Assembly (NCBI GenBank): GCA_022257805.1
Contig: JAKOPB010000001.1
Location: 1-21,306, forward strand
DNA from: Nanobdellati archaeon
Lineage (GTDB): Archaea; Aenigmatarchaeota; Aenigmatarchaeia; PWEA01
Length of the DNA: 21,306 nt
Direction of reading: 5' to 3'
Shown here: one piece after another, positions 7,248-14,052 of the stretch
Position numbering within the stretch: position 1 is the stretch's first letter
How the letters are laid out: each line of letters opens with the position of its first letter
The notes under the pieces: model-generated
Database searches by the model: none
Told to the model about the DNA's origin: nothing
The model's input: only the letters and a program-made list of their open reading frames with translations
Made by a program: the position numbers and the translations under genes

Positions 7248-7892
7248 TTATTCGATCCAGGTTCCGATCCTCTCGCCCTCAGCTATTCTCATCAGGTTTT
7301 CCGGATCCCTGCCGCTGGCCAGGACCGTTGTAATTTTGTTCTTCCTTATTATCTCCATGGCGAGGGGGTCCAGAATACCATAGTCAAGCGGCGTCTCCTC
7401 TCCTTTCACAGTCTCCAGATCCTCGAAGCCCATGGTCTCCAGAAGCTCTGCGTCTTCGTGCTCCGCCGGATCCTTGTCATATATACCCTCTACATCCGTT
7501 AGTTTCACAAAGAGATCCGCGTCCATGTTCCTCGCAACGGCGGCTGCATTGGCGTCCGTTGACCTCCCGGGCTCTATTCCCGAGACCACGACCTCTTCGC
7601 CCCTGTGACCCTCCAGATCAAACAGTGGCTTCTTGTCCGTGAGGATAGATAGAAGACGGACGTTTGCTCTCATGAGCTCGATGAAACATTCTTCTCTCTC
7701 ACCATCAGTGAGATTGAAGCTTTCTATACATTCAGAATAACTATTAACGAAGTCTCCGCCACCGACGCAGACGGAAACACTGTGTTCCTCGTCCAGTTCT
7801 TCTAGAACGTCCAGGAAGCGTGACATGTAATCGGGATCAGGTCCCTCGTTCATCATGGACATGGATCCGCCTATCTTTACAACCAGTTTCAT
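7248..7892 (-). CDS. pyrH: UMP kinase (amino acid kinase fold, archaeal type)
   Basis: Makes UDP from UMP and ATP in pyrimidine nucleotide synthesis; cytosolic. It has 214 residues from the ATG at 7892, which gives the family N-terminus MKLVVKIGGS. An in-frame upstream start adds 11 residues with no family match. CVGGGDFVNSY is the Gly-rich loop. PGRSTDANAAAVARNMDADLF followed by KLTDVEGIYDKDP is the nucleotide-binding region shared by PyrH and related kinases, and the end IRKNKITTVLASGRDPENL matches archaeal UMP kinases. Archaeal PyrH lacks the bacterial GTP-activation features. The gene is convergent with the toxin gene (3-base gap) and divergent from the EF-Tu-domain-like gene. Confidence 0.9.
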   Translation of the reverse strand: MKLVVKIGGSMSMMNEGPDPDYMSRFLDVLEELDEEHSVSVCVGGGDFVNSYSECIESFNLTDGEREECFIELMRANVRLLSILTDKKPLFDLEGHRGEEVVVSGIEPGRSTDANAAAVARNMDADLFVKLTDVEGIYDKDPAEHEDAELLETMGFEDLETVKGEETPLDYGILDPLAMEIIRKNKITTVLASGRDPENLMRIAEGERIGTWIE

Positions 7893-7926
7893 TGTTACCG
7901 TATATGCCTTGTTCCGGAGGTTCAAA

Positions 7927-7939
7927 AAACTTTATATCC
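7927..7939. promoter_or_regulatory. TATA element shared by divergent pyrH and EF-Tu-domain-like gene
   Basis: The stretch AACTTTATATCC reads as a TATA box on the plus strand (start near 7960, right at the ATG at 7961) and, as GGATATAAAGTT, on the minus strand (start near 7905, about a dozen bases before pyrH). Only one A/T-rich element is available in the 68-base gap, so both genes seem to depend on it. Confidence 0.5.
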
Positions 7940-7960
7940 AGAGAAAAACATATTTTAGAT

Positions 7961-8215
7961 ATGTCCGAAGAAAAGATAGGTGTGGTGGACCACTTCTTCA
8001 CGGACATATCAGTGGGCATTGTTGATCTGGATGGAGAGATCGAACTGGGCGATAAGATACATTTCAAGGGCACAACCACCGATTTCACCCAGACTATTGA
8101 GTCCATGGAGATCGACAGAGAAGATGTCGAAGAAGCAAGCCCAGGTGATGTTATAGGAATGAAAGTAGAGAACCGCGTCCGGGAAGGCGACGAAGTCTTT
8201 AAGGTAGAAAAGTAG
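7961..8215 (+). CDS. EF-Tu domain-2-like small protein (translation elongation factor-like)
   Basis: 84 residues. It is a single beta-barrel of the kind that forms domain 2 of EF-Tu, SelB and IF2 GTPases. The pattern 'VDHFFTDISVGIVDLDGEIELGDKIHFKG' followed by 'IESMEIDREDVEEASPGDVIGMKVENRVREGDEVFKV' matches the 'G.v..g.l..Gd.i.i.g......v.si....... ..a..Gd.vgi.l......Gd.v' repeat of that domain. No GTP-binding domain is present. Such stand-alone barrels are annotated as elongation factor-like proteins in archaea, but their function is unknown. The TATA element at 7929-7939 puts transcription start on the ATG, so the mRNA is leaderless. Confidence 0.8.
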   Translation: MSEEKIGVVDHFFTDISVGIVDLDGEIELGDKIHFKGTTTDFTQTIESMEIDREDVEEASPGDVIGMKVENRVREGDEVFKVEK

Positions 8216-8256
8216 GAACTTCTAAGGAAAACCACCTAAAAGCATCTAAACGAGTT

Positions 8257-8466
8257 CTACGGCTCCTTTCCCAGGGCCCCGCCCACTGAAATCCATAGCA
8301 GCCCTCCCACCAGAAGAAGTCCCAGGGCTGTCAGGAGAGCACTGTAAAAACGAAGGTTCGTAGCTCCCAGTATACTTCTGTCAGCTGCACTGACTATCCG
8401 TACACCTGCAAACATGGAAGCTGCTCCAAGTATCCAAAAGATACCTGCCTTTGTCTCCGAGATCAT
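8257..8466 (-). CDS. Small two-helix membrane protein
   Basis: 69 residues; no family recognised. Two hydrophobic segments are separated by a polar hairpin: AGIFWILGAASMFAGVRIV and LLTALGLLLVGGLLWISVG, with AADRSILGATNLRFYSA between. The frame stays open further upstream (to 8556), but the ATG at 8466 is preferred: a minus-strand AATAAGTTTT element (about 8487-8497) puts transcription start on it, and the extra residues would run through that promoter. The hairpin and short length suggest a subunit or stabiliser of a larger membrane assembly. The gene ends 42 bases from the convergent EF-Tu-domain-like gene. Confidence 0.65.
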   Translation of the reverse strand: MISETKAGIFWILGAASMFAGVRIVSAADRSILGATNLRFYSALLTALGLLLVGGLLWISVGGALGKEP

Positions 8467-8562
8467 AATCTTAATTAGGACCCAAAAACTTATTAGCTTT
8501 CGAGAAATGTAGTGCCTAAAACCGGAGACCGAAAACCCTTTAAAGTTCGGGGACAAACCTTA
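8467..8562. promoter_or_regulatory. Divergent promoter region, small membrane protein / SRP RNA
   Basis: The minus-strand TATA-like element at about 8487-8497 belongs to the small membrane protein. Plus-strand CCCTTTAAAGTTC (8536-8548) lies about 25 bases upstream of the inferred SRP RNA start. Confidence 0.55.
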
Positions 8563-8845
8563 GGGTGGCAGGGATAGACCGGGTGGCTAGGGGTCACCTG
8601 CAGTTCAAAACCTCTATAGAGCGGTCGAAATACCGGCCAGGCAGACCCGGCTGGAGAAGCCCTGTTTTCCAACGTAGACGCTCTGTCCTCCGGGATGTAT
8701 TCCACAGTGAACCGGGTCAGGCCCTGGCGGGAGCAGCCCTAAGCTGTGGCGTGCATGCTCGGGGGGTCGCAGGGCCGAGGAGGAAGACAGGTAAACTTTT
8801 CCAGTCGTGTCCGTCGAACCGGTGGTTCCCTGCCGTTATTCAATC
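8563..8845 (+). ncRNA. ffs: Signal recognition particle (7S) RNA, archaeal type
   Basis: RNA scaffold of SRP, which delivers nascent membrane and secreted proteins to the translocon. Helix 8 is unmistakable. CCACAG (8702-8707) pairs with CTGTGG (8744-8749), enclosing GGGTCAGG (8714-8721), CCC (8722-8724), a TGGC tetraloop (8725-8728), GGG (8729-8731) and AGCAGCCC (8732-8739), the universally conserved SRP54-binding internal loops. The ends close by GGCAGGGA (8567-8574) with TCCCTGCC (8827-8834), continued by G-U pairs, as expected for the terminal helix of archaeal SRP RNA. GGTGGCTAGGGGTCACCTGCAG near the 5' end is the Alu-domain hairpin. Size (about 280 nt) and G+C richness fit. The promoter TTTAAA at about 8539-8544 is well placed. 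Exact ends are estimates. The tetraloop is UGGC instead of the common GNAR type. A reading frame open across this region is not coding. Confidence 0.92.
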
Positions 8846-8852
8846 CGATAAT

Positions 8853-9620
8853 ATGAAGAAAGAGGCTCTTTTCGGCTTAACCCTTGTAATGGCTTTTGTA
8901 GCAGGAGGACTGACGATATTTATCGTGATTCAGGAACTTCCTGTCCAAAGAACCAGAACAGAACCAAGGGAGTTTCCAGTAGAATCGATAGACTGGAACG
9001 CTACAGCCGAACCTCTACCAGAAGGCGTAAGGACGTACATAGTTGGAACTACGCAGGACGGGGAAGGCACAATATCTTCGGCATGGGTAAGGGCCGAACC
9101 CGGAGTCGGCAAGATACTTGTGGATATAGAAAACCTGTTCTTCTGGGTTGATATACAGCACTCTATAAGAACAGCAAGTTCTTTCTCTAAAGAATATCTT
9201 GAAATAGAAAGGGGTGAACATGATCTGACCTACAGTATGGACCTGGATGTCTCCATTATAGGAGGACCAAGTGCCGGTGCTCCCCTGACGGTGGCAACGA
9301 TGGCCGCCCTGAAAAACAGCAGTATAAGAGAGGACGTTGTGATGACAGGAACGGTCGAACCCGATGGAAGGATAGGGAGAGTGGGGGGAATAATCCCCAA
9401 GGCAAAGGCTGTCGAAGGGGAAGGCTTCAATAAATTCCTGGTACCGGAAGGACAGGCTGTACAGATAACTTACACAAAACAGGAGACCTGCAGAGATATT
9501 CGTGGATTTGAGATATGCAGAACGGAGTATATAGAGGAAGAGTTAAACGTGGAGGACGAGGTCGATATAGAAGTGGTAGAGGTGGCTTATATCGAGGATG
9601 CACTCGAATACTTCTTATAG
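8853..9620 (+). CDS. Membrane-anchored Lon-type (S16) serine protease without ATPase domain
   Basis: 255 residues. An N-terminal signal anchor (LFGLTLVMAFVAGGLTIFIVI, residues 6-26) places the rest outside the membrane. The proteolytic domain has the Lon signature GGPSAGAPL with nucleophile Ser140, and GTVEPDGRIGRVGGIIPKAKA with Lys183 at the place of the Lon catalytic Lys, so the Ser-Lys dyad is complete. There is no AAA+ module, unlike LonB; archaea have a class of such ATPase-free Lon-domain membrane proteins. A Cys pair (TCRDIRGFEICR, around 210-222) could form a disulfide, which fits an extracytoplasmic domain. The ATG at 8853 is the first after the SRP RNA. The frame is open through the SRP RNA, but that part is RNA. 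No TATA box or Shine-Dalgarno sequence is visible, so expression probably depends on read-through from the SRP RNA promoter. Confidence 0.85.
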   Translation: MKKEALFGLTLVMAFVAGGLTIFIVIQELPVQRTRTEPREFPVESIDWNATAEPLPEGVRTYIVGTTQDGEGTISSAWVRAEPGVGKILVDIENLFFWVDIQHSIRTASSFSKEYLEIERGEHDLTYSMDLDVSIIGGPSAGAPLTVATMAALKNSSIREDVVMTGTVEPDGRIGRVGGIIPKAKAVEGEGFNKFLVPEGQAVQITYTKQETCRDIRGFEICRTEYIEEELNVEDEVDIEVVEVAYIEDALEYFL

Positions 9621-9629
9621 GTGTATTAT

Positions 9630-10256
9630 ATGATACGTTTACTGGGAACCTCACACATCTCACCGAAGTCGGTGCAGAGTATAAAGGATGAAATCGACAA
9701 GGAACCAGACTGTGTAGCCGTGGAGCTGGATGAAGGAAGATACAGAGCCATGAAAAGAGGTGGTAGTGAAAGCTACCCATCGCTCTTCTTCAAGGTGCTC
9801 TCTTGGCTGCAGAAAAGACTAGCGAAGAAGACAGGGGTTCTGCCAGGGGAAGAAATGATGAGCGCCACCGACAGAGCAATGGAAAGGAACATAGAGGTGT
9901 ATCTAATAGACAGGCCTATACACATCACAGTAGAGAGATTTCAGAATATCGGGATCCTCGAAAAGATAAAACTGATTCTTTTCTCGATGGGGAGGTTCAG
10001 TGGATATGATTTTGATCTCAATGAGGTTCCATCCGCCGAATTAATAGAGGAAAGCATGGAAGTTATGAGGAGGAGGGCACCTGGGATGTACTCCGTTCTA
10101 GTCGAGGAAAGAGATGAGAGGATGTCAAAGGCTCTTGTAGGCCTTTCGGATGAATATGACACTGTTCTGGCAGTGGTGGGAGCAGGACACATAACCGGAA
10201 TCAAGAGAAGGCTCGATGAAAAAGGCTTAGAATACGTGGATAAAACTTTTAAATAA
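9630..10256 (+). CDS. TraB/PrgY family protein
   Basis: 208 residues. The fold signature of the TraB/PrgY/TIKI family is clear: the N-terminal IRLLGTSHISPKSV with the GxxH motif, then CVAVELDEGRYRAM with the conserved E and R, and a C-terminal VLAVVGAGHITGIKRRL with the second GxxH. TIKI proteins are metalloproteases; for archaeal and bacterial TraB proteins the activity is not settled. Longer archaeal members carry C-terminal membrane helices, which this one lacks. The ATG at 9630 is chosen over the GTG at 9621, since AGGTG (9619-9623) sits at the right distance and MIRLLGTSHIS is the usual start. It follows the Lon-like gene by 9 bases, presumably in one transcript, which suggests a shared job in membrane or extracytoplasmic protein control. 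Confidence 0.88.
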   Translation: MIRLLGTSHISPKSVQSIKDEIDKEPDCVAVELDEGRYRAMKRGGSESYPSLFFKVLSWLQKRLAKKTGVLPGEEMMSATDRAMERNIEVYLIDRPIHITVERFQNIGILEKIKLILFSMGRFSGYDFDLNEVPSAELIEESMEVMRRRAPGMYSVLVEERDERMSKALVGLSDEYDTVLAVVGAGHITGIKRRLDEKGLEYVDKTFK

Positions 10257-10292
10257 CCTTTCTCAAATAACCCATAGAGAAGGGGTGATATT
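10245..10292 (+). promoter_or_regulatory. Promoter and strong ribosome-binding site of the KH/M50 operon
   Basis: ACTTTTAAATAACC (10245-10257), inside the end of the TraB gene, is a good TATA element with a predicted start near 10275. AAGGGGTGAT (10280-10289) is then a near-perfect match to the 3' end of 16S rRNA, directly before ATT-ATC. No ATG, GTG or TTG follows it at a usable distance in the KH frame. Confidence 0.6.
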
Positions 10293-10493
10293 ATCGCAGA
10301 AGATACCAAAGAGAAACTGGAGAAGATGCTGGACGTCGATATCAACGAAGTGATGGAAGAAGACGATCTTATCCGTATTGACATCGATGAAGAGATGATA
10401 GGGAAGGCAATCGGACCTGGTGGATCAAACGTCAGAGCAGCCGAGAAGGTTATTGGTAAGGAAATAGAAGTAATCAAGGAAGATGAAGAATAA
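10293..10493 (+). CDS. Single KH-domain RNA-binding protein, apparent ATC (non-AUG) start
   Basis: 66 residues if started at 10293, or 56 if started at the first in-frame ATG (10326). The KH domain is clear: LIRIDIDEEMIGKAIGPGGSNVRAAEKVIG ends in KEIEVIKEDEE, with the GPGG loop (GxxG), close to the second KH of archaeal NusA. Only one KH is present, whereas archaeal NusA has two. In-frame codons between the upstream stop TAG (10275) and 10326 contain no ATG, GTG or TTG. The strong ribosome-binding site 10280-10289 is followed by ATT-ATC-GCA-GAA-GAT, so the expected MAED start has ATC where ATG would be. Starting at ATG 10326 would waste that site but has GGAG 3 bases before it. The stop overlaps the next ATG (TAATG), so the next gene is translationally coupled. 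Being coupled to a membrane protease is odd for a KH protein. Confidence 0.75.
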   Translation: MAEDTKEKLEKMLDVDINEVMEEDDLIRIDIDEEMIGKAIGPGGSNVRAAEKVIGKEIEVIKEDEE

Positions 10494-11083
10494 TGCTCTC
10501 CTTAAAGGAAGAGTGGAGGGACCTTTTGATATCTGTAATAGTGGTCTCTGGTGCTTTCACAATACAGAATATAACATTGAGCTTTTTCATCCCGTGCTTT
10601 TCTATAGTTTTATTGAGCTACCTCGCTCACGAAATAGCTCATGAGAAGACCTCCGACTACGAGGGCATGGAGTCGAAATCAGAGCTATCGGGAATAGGGA
10701 TAATAATAACTCTGGCTTCGGGCATACTGACACAGGGTCTCGCCGTCCTGGCACTGCCGCTGATAACAAAGACTAGAAATACGGAAACGGAAAGGTGGAT
10801 GATGAAGGCAGACACGGAAAACGACAGGGAACTTGGCTTAATATCTACATCTGGATCTCTTGTAAACCTTGTGATAGGAACGGTATTTCTGGGTCTTTAC
10901 TCATTCACAGGGACATGGACCTTCTGGCTGGTGTCCCTGATAAATTTCTGGCTAGGAATCTCAAACATGACTCCCATTCACCCATTTGATGGCGGAAACA
11001 CCCTCATGTGGAGCGAGTGGCTCTGGTTAACGATCATGGTCGCAGGTTCCACTGGACTTCTGGGCCTCTTCATCCTGATATAA
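10493..11083 (+). CDS. M50 (site-2 protease-type) membrane metalloprotease
   Basis: 196 residues with about six hydrophobic segments. The zinc site HEIAH (residues 46-50) lies at the end of the second membrane segment, and NMTPIHPFDGGNTLMW (158-173) contains the second motif, with Asp166 as third zinc ligand (the usual N-x-P-x-x-P-x-D-G-G). The catalytic residues are thus complete. Members cleave membrane proteins within the bilayer, often regulatory ones. No PDZ or CBS domain is present, so this is a minimal form. The ATG overlaps the stop of the KH gene (TAATG). The substrate cannot be told from the sequence. Confidence 0.9.
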   Translation: MLSLKEEWRDLLISVIVVSGAFTIQNITLSFFIPCFSIVLLSYLAHEIAHEKTSDYEGMESKSELSGIGIIITLASGILTQGLAVLALPLITKTRNTETERWMMKADTENDRELGLISTSGSLVNLVIGTVFLGLYSFTGTWTFWLVSLINFWLGISNMTPIHPFDGGNTLMWSEWLWLTIMVAGSTGLLGLFILI

Positions 11084-11128
11084 ATCACCTACTAGCAACT
11101 TTTAAATCCCAGAGCAACAATCTTAACT

Positions 11129-12415
11129 ATGCCTCTTCAGGAAATCGTCGTAGGAAGAGACGAAGACGACAGAAGGAAGTACGGGAAAAAGGGCTCAATA
11201 TACTTCGGAAAACACCTTGTAGGAGAGGGTGAAGAGGCAAACCTGACCAATCCTGTTCATCTGGACGTGGCGAGACCCCATGTATCCCTTGTTTGCGGAA
11301 AAAGAGGTCAGGGTAAATCGTATACAGGAGCAGTGGTGGCAGAGGAGTTCTTTCTTCTCCCGGAAGAGATACGACAAAATCTATCGATGCTTATGATCGA
11401 CACCATGGGAATATGGTGGAGTCTCAAAAATCCAAATGAGAAACAGATAAGCCTTCTCAAAAACTGGGGATTGGAACCAAAAAGCTTTGATGCATCCGTC
11501 TACGTTCCAGAGGGGTTTGAAGAGGACTACCGGAAGGAAAACATACCCTTCGACGAGACTTTTTCTATCCAAGCGTCGGAGTTGTCGACACAGGACTGGT
11601 CCCTGGCCTTCGATATCTCGCTCACAGAACCACTCGGCGTACTCCTTGAAAGAGTTATGAGAAAGCTTGTGAACAAGGAGAACTACGGAATTGATGCTAT
11701 AATAGATACAATACTGGACGATAACAGGGCATCTGAGGACGTGAAACAGGCCCTTGAAAACAGGTTCCTATCGGCCAAGGAGTGGGGAATATTCTCAAAG
11801 GAAGGCCTTTCTATCGAGGACATACTTTCGCCCGGTAAGGTATCTGTTCTCGATGTATCATATTTTGGGCATCTGTCCTCGGGATGGAGCGTCAGGGGTC
11901 TGCTTGTAGGGCTGCTTTCAAGACGTATATACAGGAAAAGGGTTGAGGCGAGAAGACAGGAGGAAATGTCCACGATAAAGGGAAGGAAAAAGATAGACGT
12001 TCCTATGACATGGGTCGCAATAGACGAGGCCCACCAGTTTCTCCCTGCAGAAGGAAAAACACCGGCCTCCGGTCCTCTTACGACACTGGTGAAAGAGGGC
12101 AGACAGCCAGGCATCTCCGTCATGTTTATAACCCAGAGACCCGGGGCGATACATCCGGACGCAATATCGCAGTCCGACCTCATAGTTTCACACAGGCTGA
12201 CGGCCAGACCGGACCTTGAGGCTCTGAGAAATATAATGCAGACCTACATGACATTCGACATCCAGGAATACATCAATAACCTTCCAAGAAAGAAAGGTAG
12301 TGCCATCGTACTGGACGACAACTCCGAGAGAATATATGCAATGAAGGTCAGACCAAGGATGTCGTGGCACGCAGGGGGAACACCCGATGCCTTTGAGGAC
12401 GAGGAAGATTTTTAA
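11129..12415 (+). CDS. HerA-like (FtsK/VirB4 superfamily) ATPase
   Basis: 428 residues. Hexameric DNA-translocase-type ATPase of the HerA/FtsK superfamily. An N-terminal strand-rich segment (IYFGKHLVGEGEEANLTN) precedes Walker A GKRGQGKS (57-64). Walker B is TWVAIDEAHQF with D299 and E300, and TLVKEGRQPGISVMFITQRPG is the sensor/arginine region seen in the family. HerA proper partners the nuclease NurA in end resection. This protein lacks an obvious complete HAS barrel and no NurA lies nearby, so it is called HerA-like only. A TATA element TTTTAAATCC (11099-11108) sits 26 bases before the ATG, giving a leaderless mRNA. The next genes in the same direction are the split Hef and DUF460, so a role in DNA processing is probable. 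Confidence 0.88.
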   Translation: MPLQEIVVGRDEDDRRKYGKKGSIYFGKHLVGEGEEANLTNPVHLDVARPHVSLVCGKRGQGKSYTGAVVAEEFFLLPEEIRQNLSMLMIDTMGIWWSLKNPNEKQISLLKNWGLEPKSFDASVYVPEGFEEDYRKENIPFDETFSIQASELSTQDWSLAFDISLTEPLGVLLERVMRKLVNKENYGIDAIIDTILDDNRASEDVKQALENRFLSAKEWGIFSKEGLSIEDILSPGKVSVLDVSYFGHLSSGWSVRGLLVGLLSRRIYRKRVEARRQEEMSTIKGRKKIDVPMTWVAIDEAHQFLPAEGKTPASGPLTTLVKEGRQPGISVMFITQRPGAIHPDAISQSDLIVSHRLTARPDLEALRNIMQTYMTFDIQEYINNLPRKKGSAIVLDDNSERIYAMKVRPRMSWHAGGTPDAFEDEEDF

Positions 12416-12449
12416 ATTTCTTTAAGTTAAAGCCATATGTTTAACTGTT

Positions 12450-14009
12450 ATGAGTGACGACTACTTCGACCACCCACTGATAAAGGACGGAAAGCTGGAG
12501 AAGCGGCTTTACCAAGAGACGATATTCCACACTACTGTGGAAAACAACTCGCTTGTAGTACTTCCAACTGGAACAGGTAAAACTATCTCGGCAGTTCTGC
12601 TGGCAGCACACAGACTAAATAAAAGGGGCGGAAAGGTTCTTTTCCTCGCACCCACGCGACCTCTGGTCGAGCAACACAAGCGCTTCTTCAACGAGTTCCT
12701 GGAGATAGCCGGCGGCGACATGAAAGTACTGACGGGAAAGGTACGACCAGAGAAGAGGGAAAAGGAGTACGAAAGAGGCATGTGTTTTTTCGCTACACCT
12801 CAAGTAGTACAAAATGATATCATCGCAGGGAGGATGGACCTCAACGACTTTTCTCTGATGATTTTTGATGAGTGCCACAGAACAACCGGTGACTATCCTT
12901 ACAGCTTTATAGCAGAGATGTATATGAAAAAGGCCAAAAACCCAAGGATTCTGGGACTAACTGCTTCGCCCGGGGGCTCGAAAGGGGACATAAAACGTGT
13001 CATTGACAATCTGTATATAGACGAGGTAGAGATAAGGACCGAAAAGGACAGCGACGTGAAGGGATATATCGAAAAGGTGGACAAAAAATGGAGAAAGGTC
13101 GAACTCCCTGATGAGTTCGAGGAGGTGAAGAAGCTCCTGGAAGAAGCCTACAAGGAGAGGATAAATAAACTAAAGGACTGGGACTACGCCCCAAAGGGGG
13201 ACGTATACAGAAAAGAACTCCTGAAACTACAGGGAAGGCTCAGGAAAAAGATTTCGAAGGGCGAGGACGACAAACTAATGTACGCGGCCCTGTCAAAGAG
13301 CGCCGAAGCAATGAAGATAGAACACGGACTGATGCTCCTGGAAACACAGGGATCTTCTTCTCTATACCAGTACTTCAAAAGACTGAGAAAGGAGGCGAGA
13401 GAAGGTAAAACAAAGGCAGCGAAATCTGTGATGAAAGACGGCAAGATAGCCACGGCATTCAGAAAAACAAGCTCTCTGCTTGAAAAGGGAATAGAACACC
13501 CAAAACTCGACGTGCTTACGGAAATTGTGGAAGATCAGGTAAAGGAGAAGAAGGACTCGAAGATCTTGGTATTCTCACACTACAGAGATCAGGTTGATAA
13601 AATTGTGAAGACGTTGGAAGACGTGGAAGGCTGCAAGCCCGGTGCCTTCATAGGCCAGGCCGGCGACGAAGGAATGTCCCAGACCGAACAGGTGGAGAGA
13701 CTTGAAAAGCTTGAGGAAGGGGAATACAACACGATCGTCGCAACCAGCGTTGGTGAGGAAGGCCTGGACATACCATCGGTGGATCTTGTTGTATTTTATG
13801 AACCTGTTGCATCGGAGATAAGATCAATACAGAGACGTGGGAGAACAGGAAGACAGATGGAAGGAAAGGTTATAGTTCTCATGGCCAAGGACACAAGAGA
13901 CGAGGCCTATTACTGGAAAAGTAAACATCGCGAAAGGAGGATGAAAGAAACGCTCAAGGATATGAAGACCAGTAATAGTAATGATCAAAGAGGACTTGAA
14001 GATTTCTGA
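12450..14009 (+). CDS. hef: Hef/FANCM-type superfamily 2 helicase (helicase half of a split Hef)
   Basis: 519 residues. Motif I is LPTGTGKT (38-45), motif II is DECH (140-143), then GLTASPGG, an insertion domain rich in Lys/Glu (about 190-330), and in the second motor TSVGEEGLDIPSVDLVVFYEP and QRRGRTGR. These are the marks of Hef, the archaeal FANCM relative that acts on stalled forks and branched DNA. Euryarchaeal Hef usually continues into an XPF nuclease and HhH domain; here the protein ends after the helicase (TSNSNDQRGLEDF) and the nuclease is the next gene, 43 bases downstream in a different frame. The end is a clean stop after a low-complexity tail, not a visible frameshift. TATA-like TTTAAGTTA (12421-12429) lies about 25 bases from the ATG. 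Confidence 0.92.
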   Translation: MSDDYFDHPLIKDGKLEKRLYQETIFHTTVENNSLVVLPTGTGKTISAVLLAAHRLNKRGGKVLFLAPTRPLVEQHKRFFNEFLEIAGGDMKVLTGKVRPEKREKEYERGMCFFATPQVVQNDIIAGRMDLNDFSLMIFDECHRTTGDYPYSFIAEMYMKKAKNPRILGLTASPGGSKGDIKRVIDNLYIDEVEIRTEKDSDVKGYIEKVDKKWRKVELPDEFEEVKKLLEEAYKERINKLKDWDYAPKGDVYRKELLKLQGRLRKKISKGEDDKLMYAALSKSAEAMKIEHGLMLLETQGSSSLYQYFKRLRKEAREGKTKAAKSVMKDGKIATAFRKTSSLLEKGIEHPKLDVLTEIVEDQVKEKKDSKILVFSHYRDQVDKIVKTLEDVEGCKPGAFIGQAGDEGMSQTEQVERLEKLEEGEYNTIVATSVGEEGLDIPSVDLVVFYEPVASEIRSIQRRGRTGRQMEGKVIVLMAKDTRDEAYYWKSKHRERRMKETLKDMKTSNSNDQRGLEDF

Positions 14010-14019
14010 GGACAATGAA

Positions 14020-14052
14020 ATATTTTAAGTTCCCTGAACAATTCTTCTACGC
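14020..14052 (+). promoter_or_regulatory. Separate promoter of the XPF-type nuclease
   Basis: ATATTTTAAGT (14020-14030) is a TATA element placed so that transcription starts almost on the ATG at 14053. The nuclease can thus be expressed apart from the helicase. Confidence 0.5.

Noticed and set aside
8565..8852. Open frame extending the Lon-like protease upstream by 96 residues
   Set aside because: The extension lies wholly in the SRP RNA; it is Arg/Pro/Gly-rich and not protein-like, and the membrane anchor starts at the ATG at 8853.
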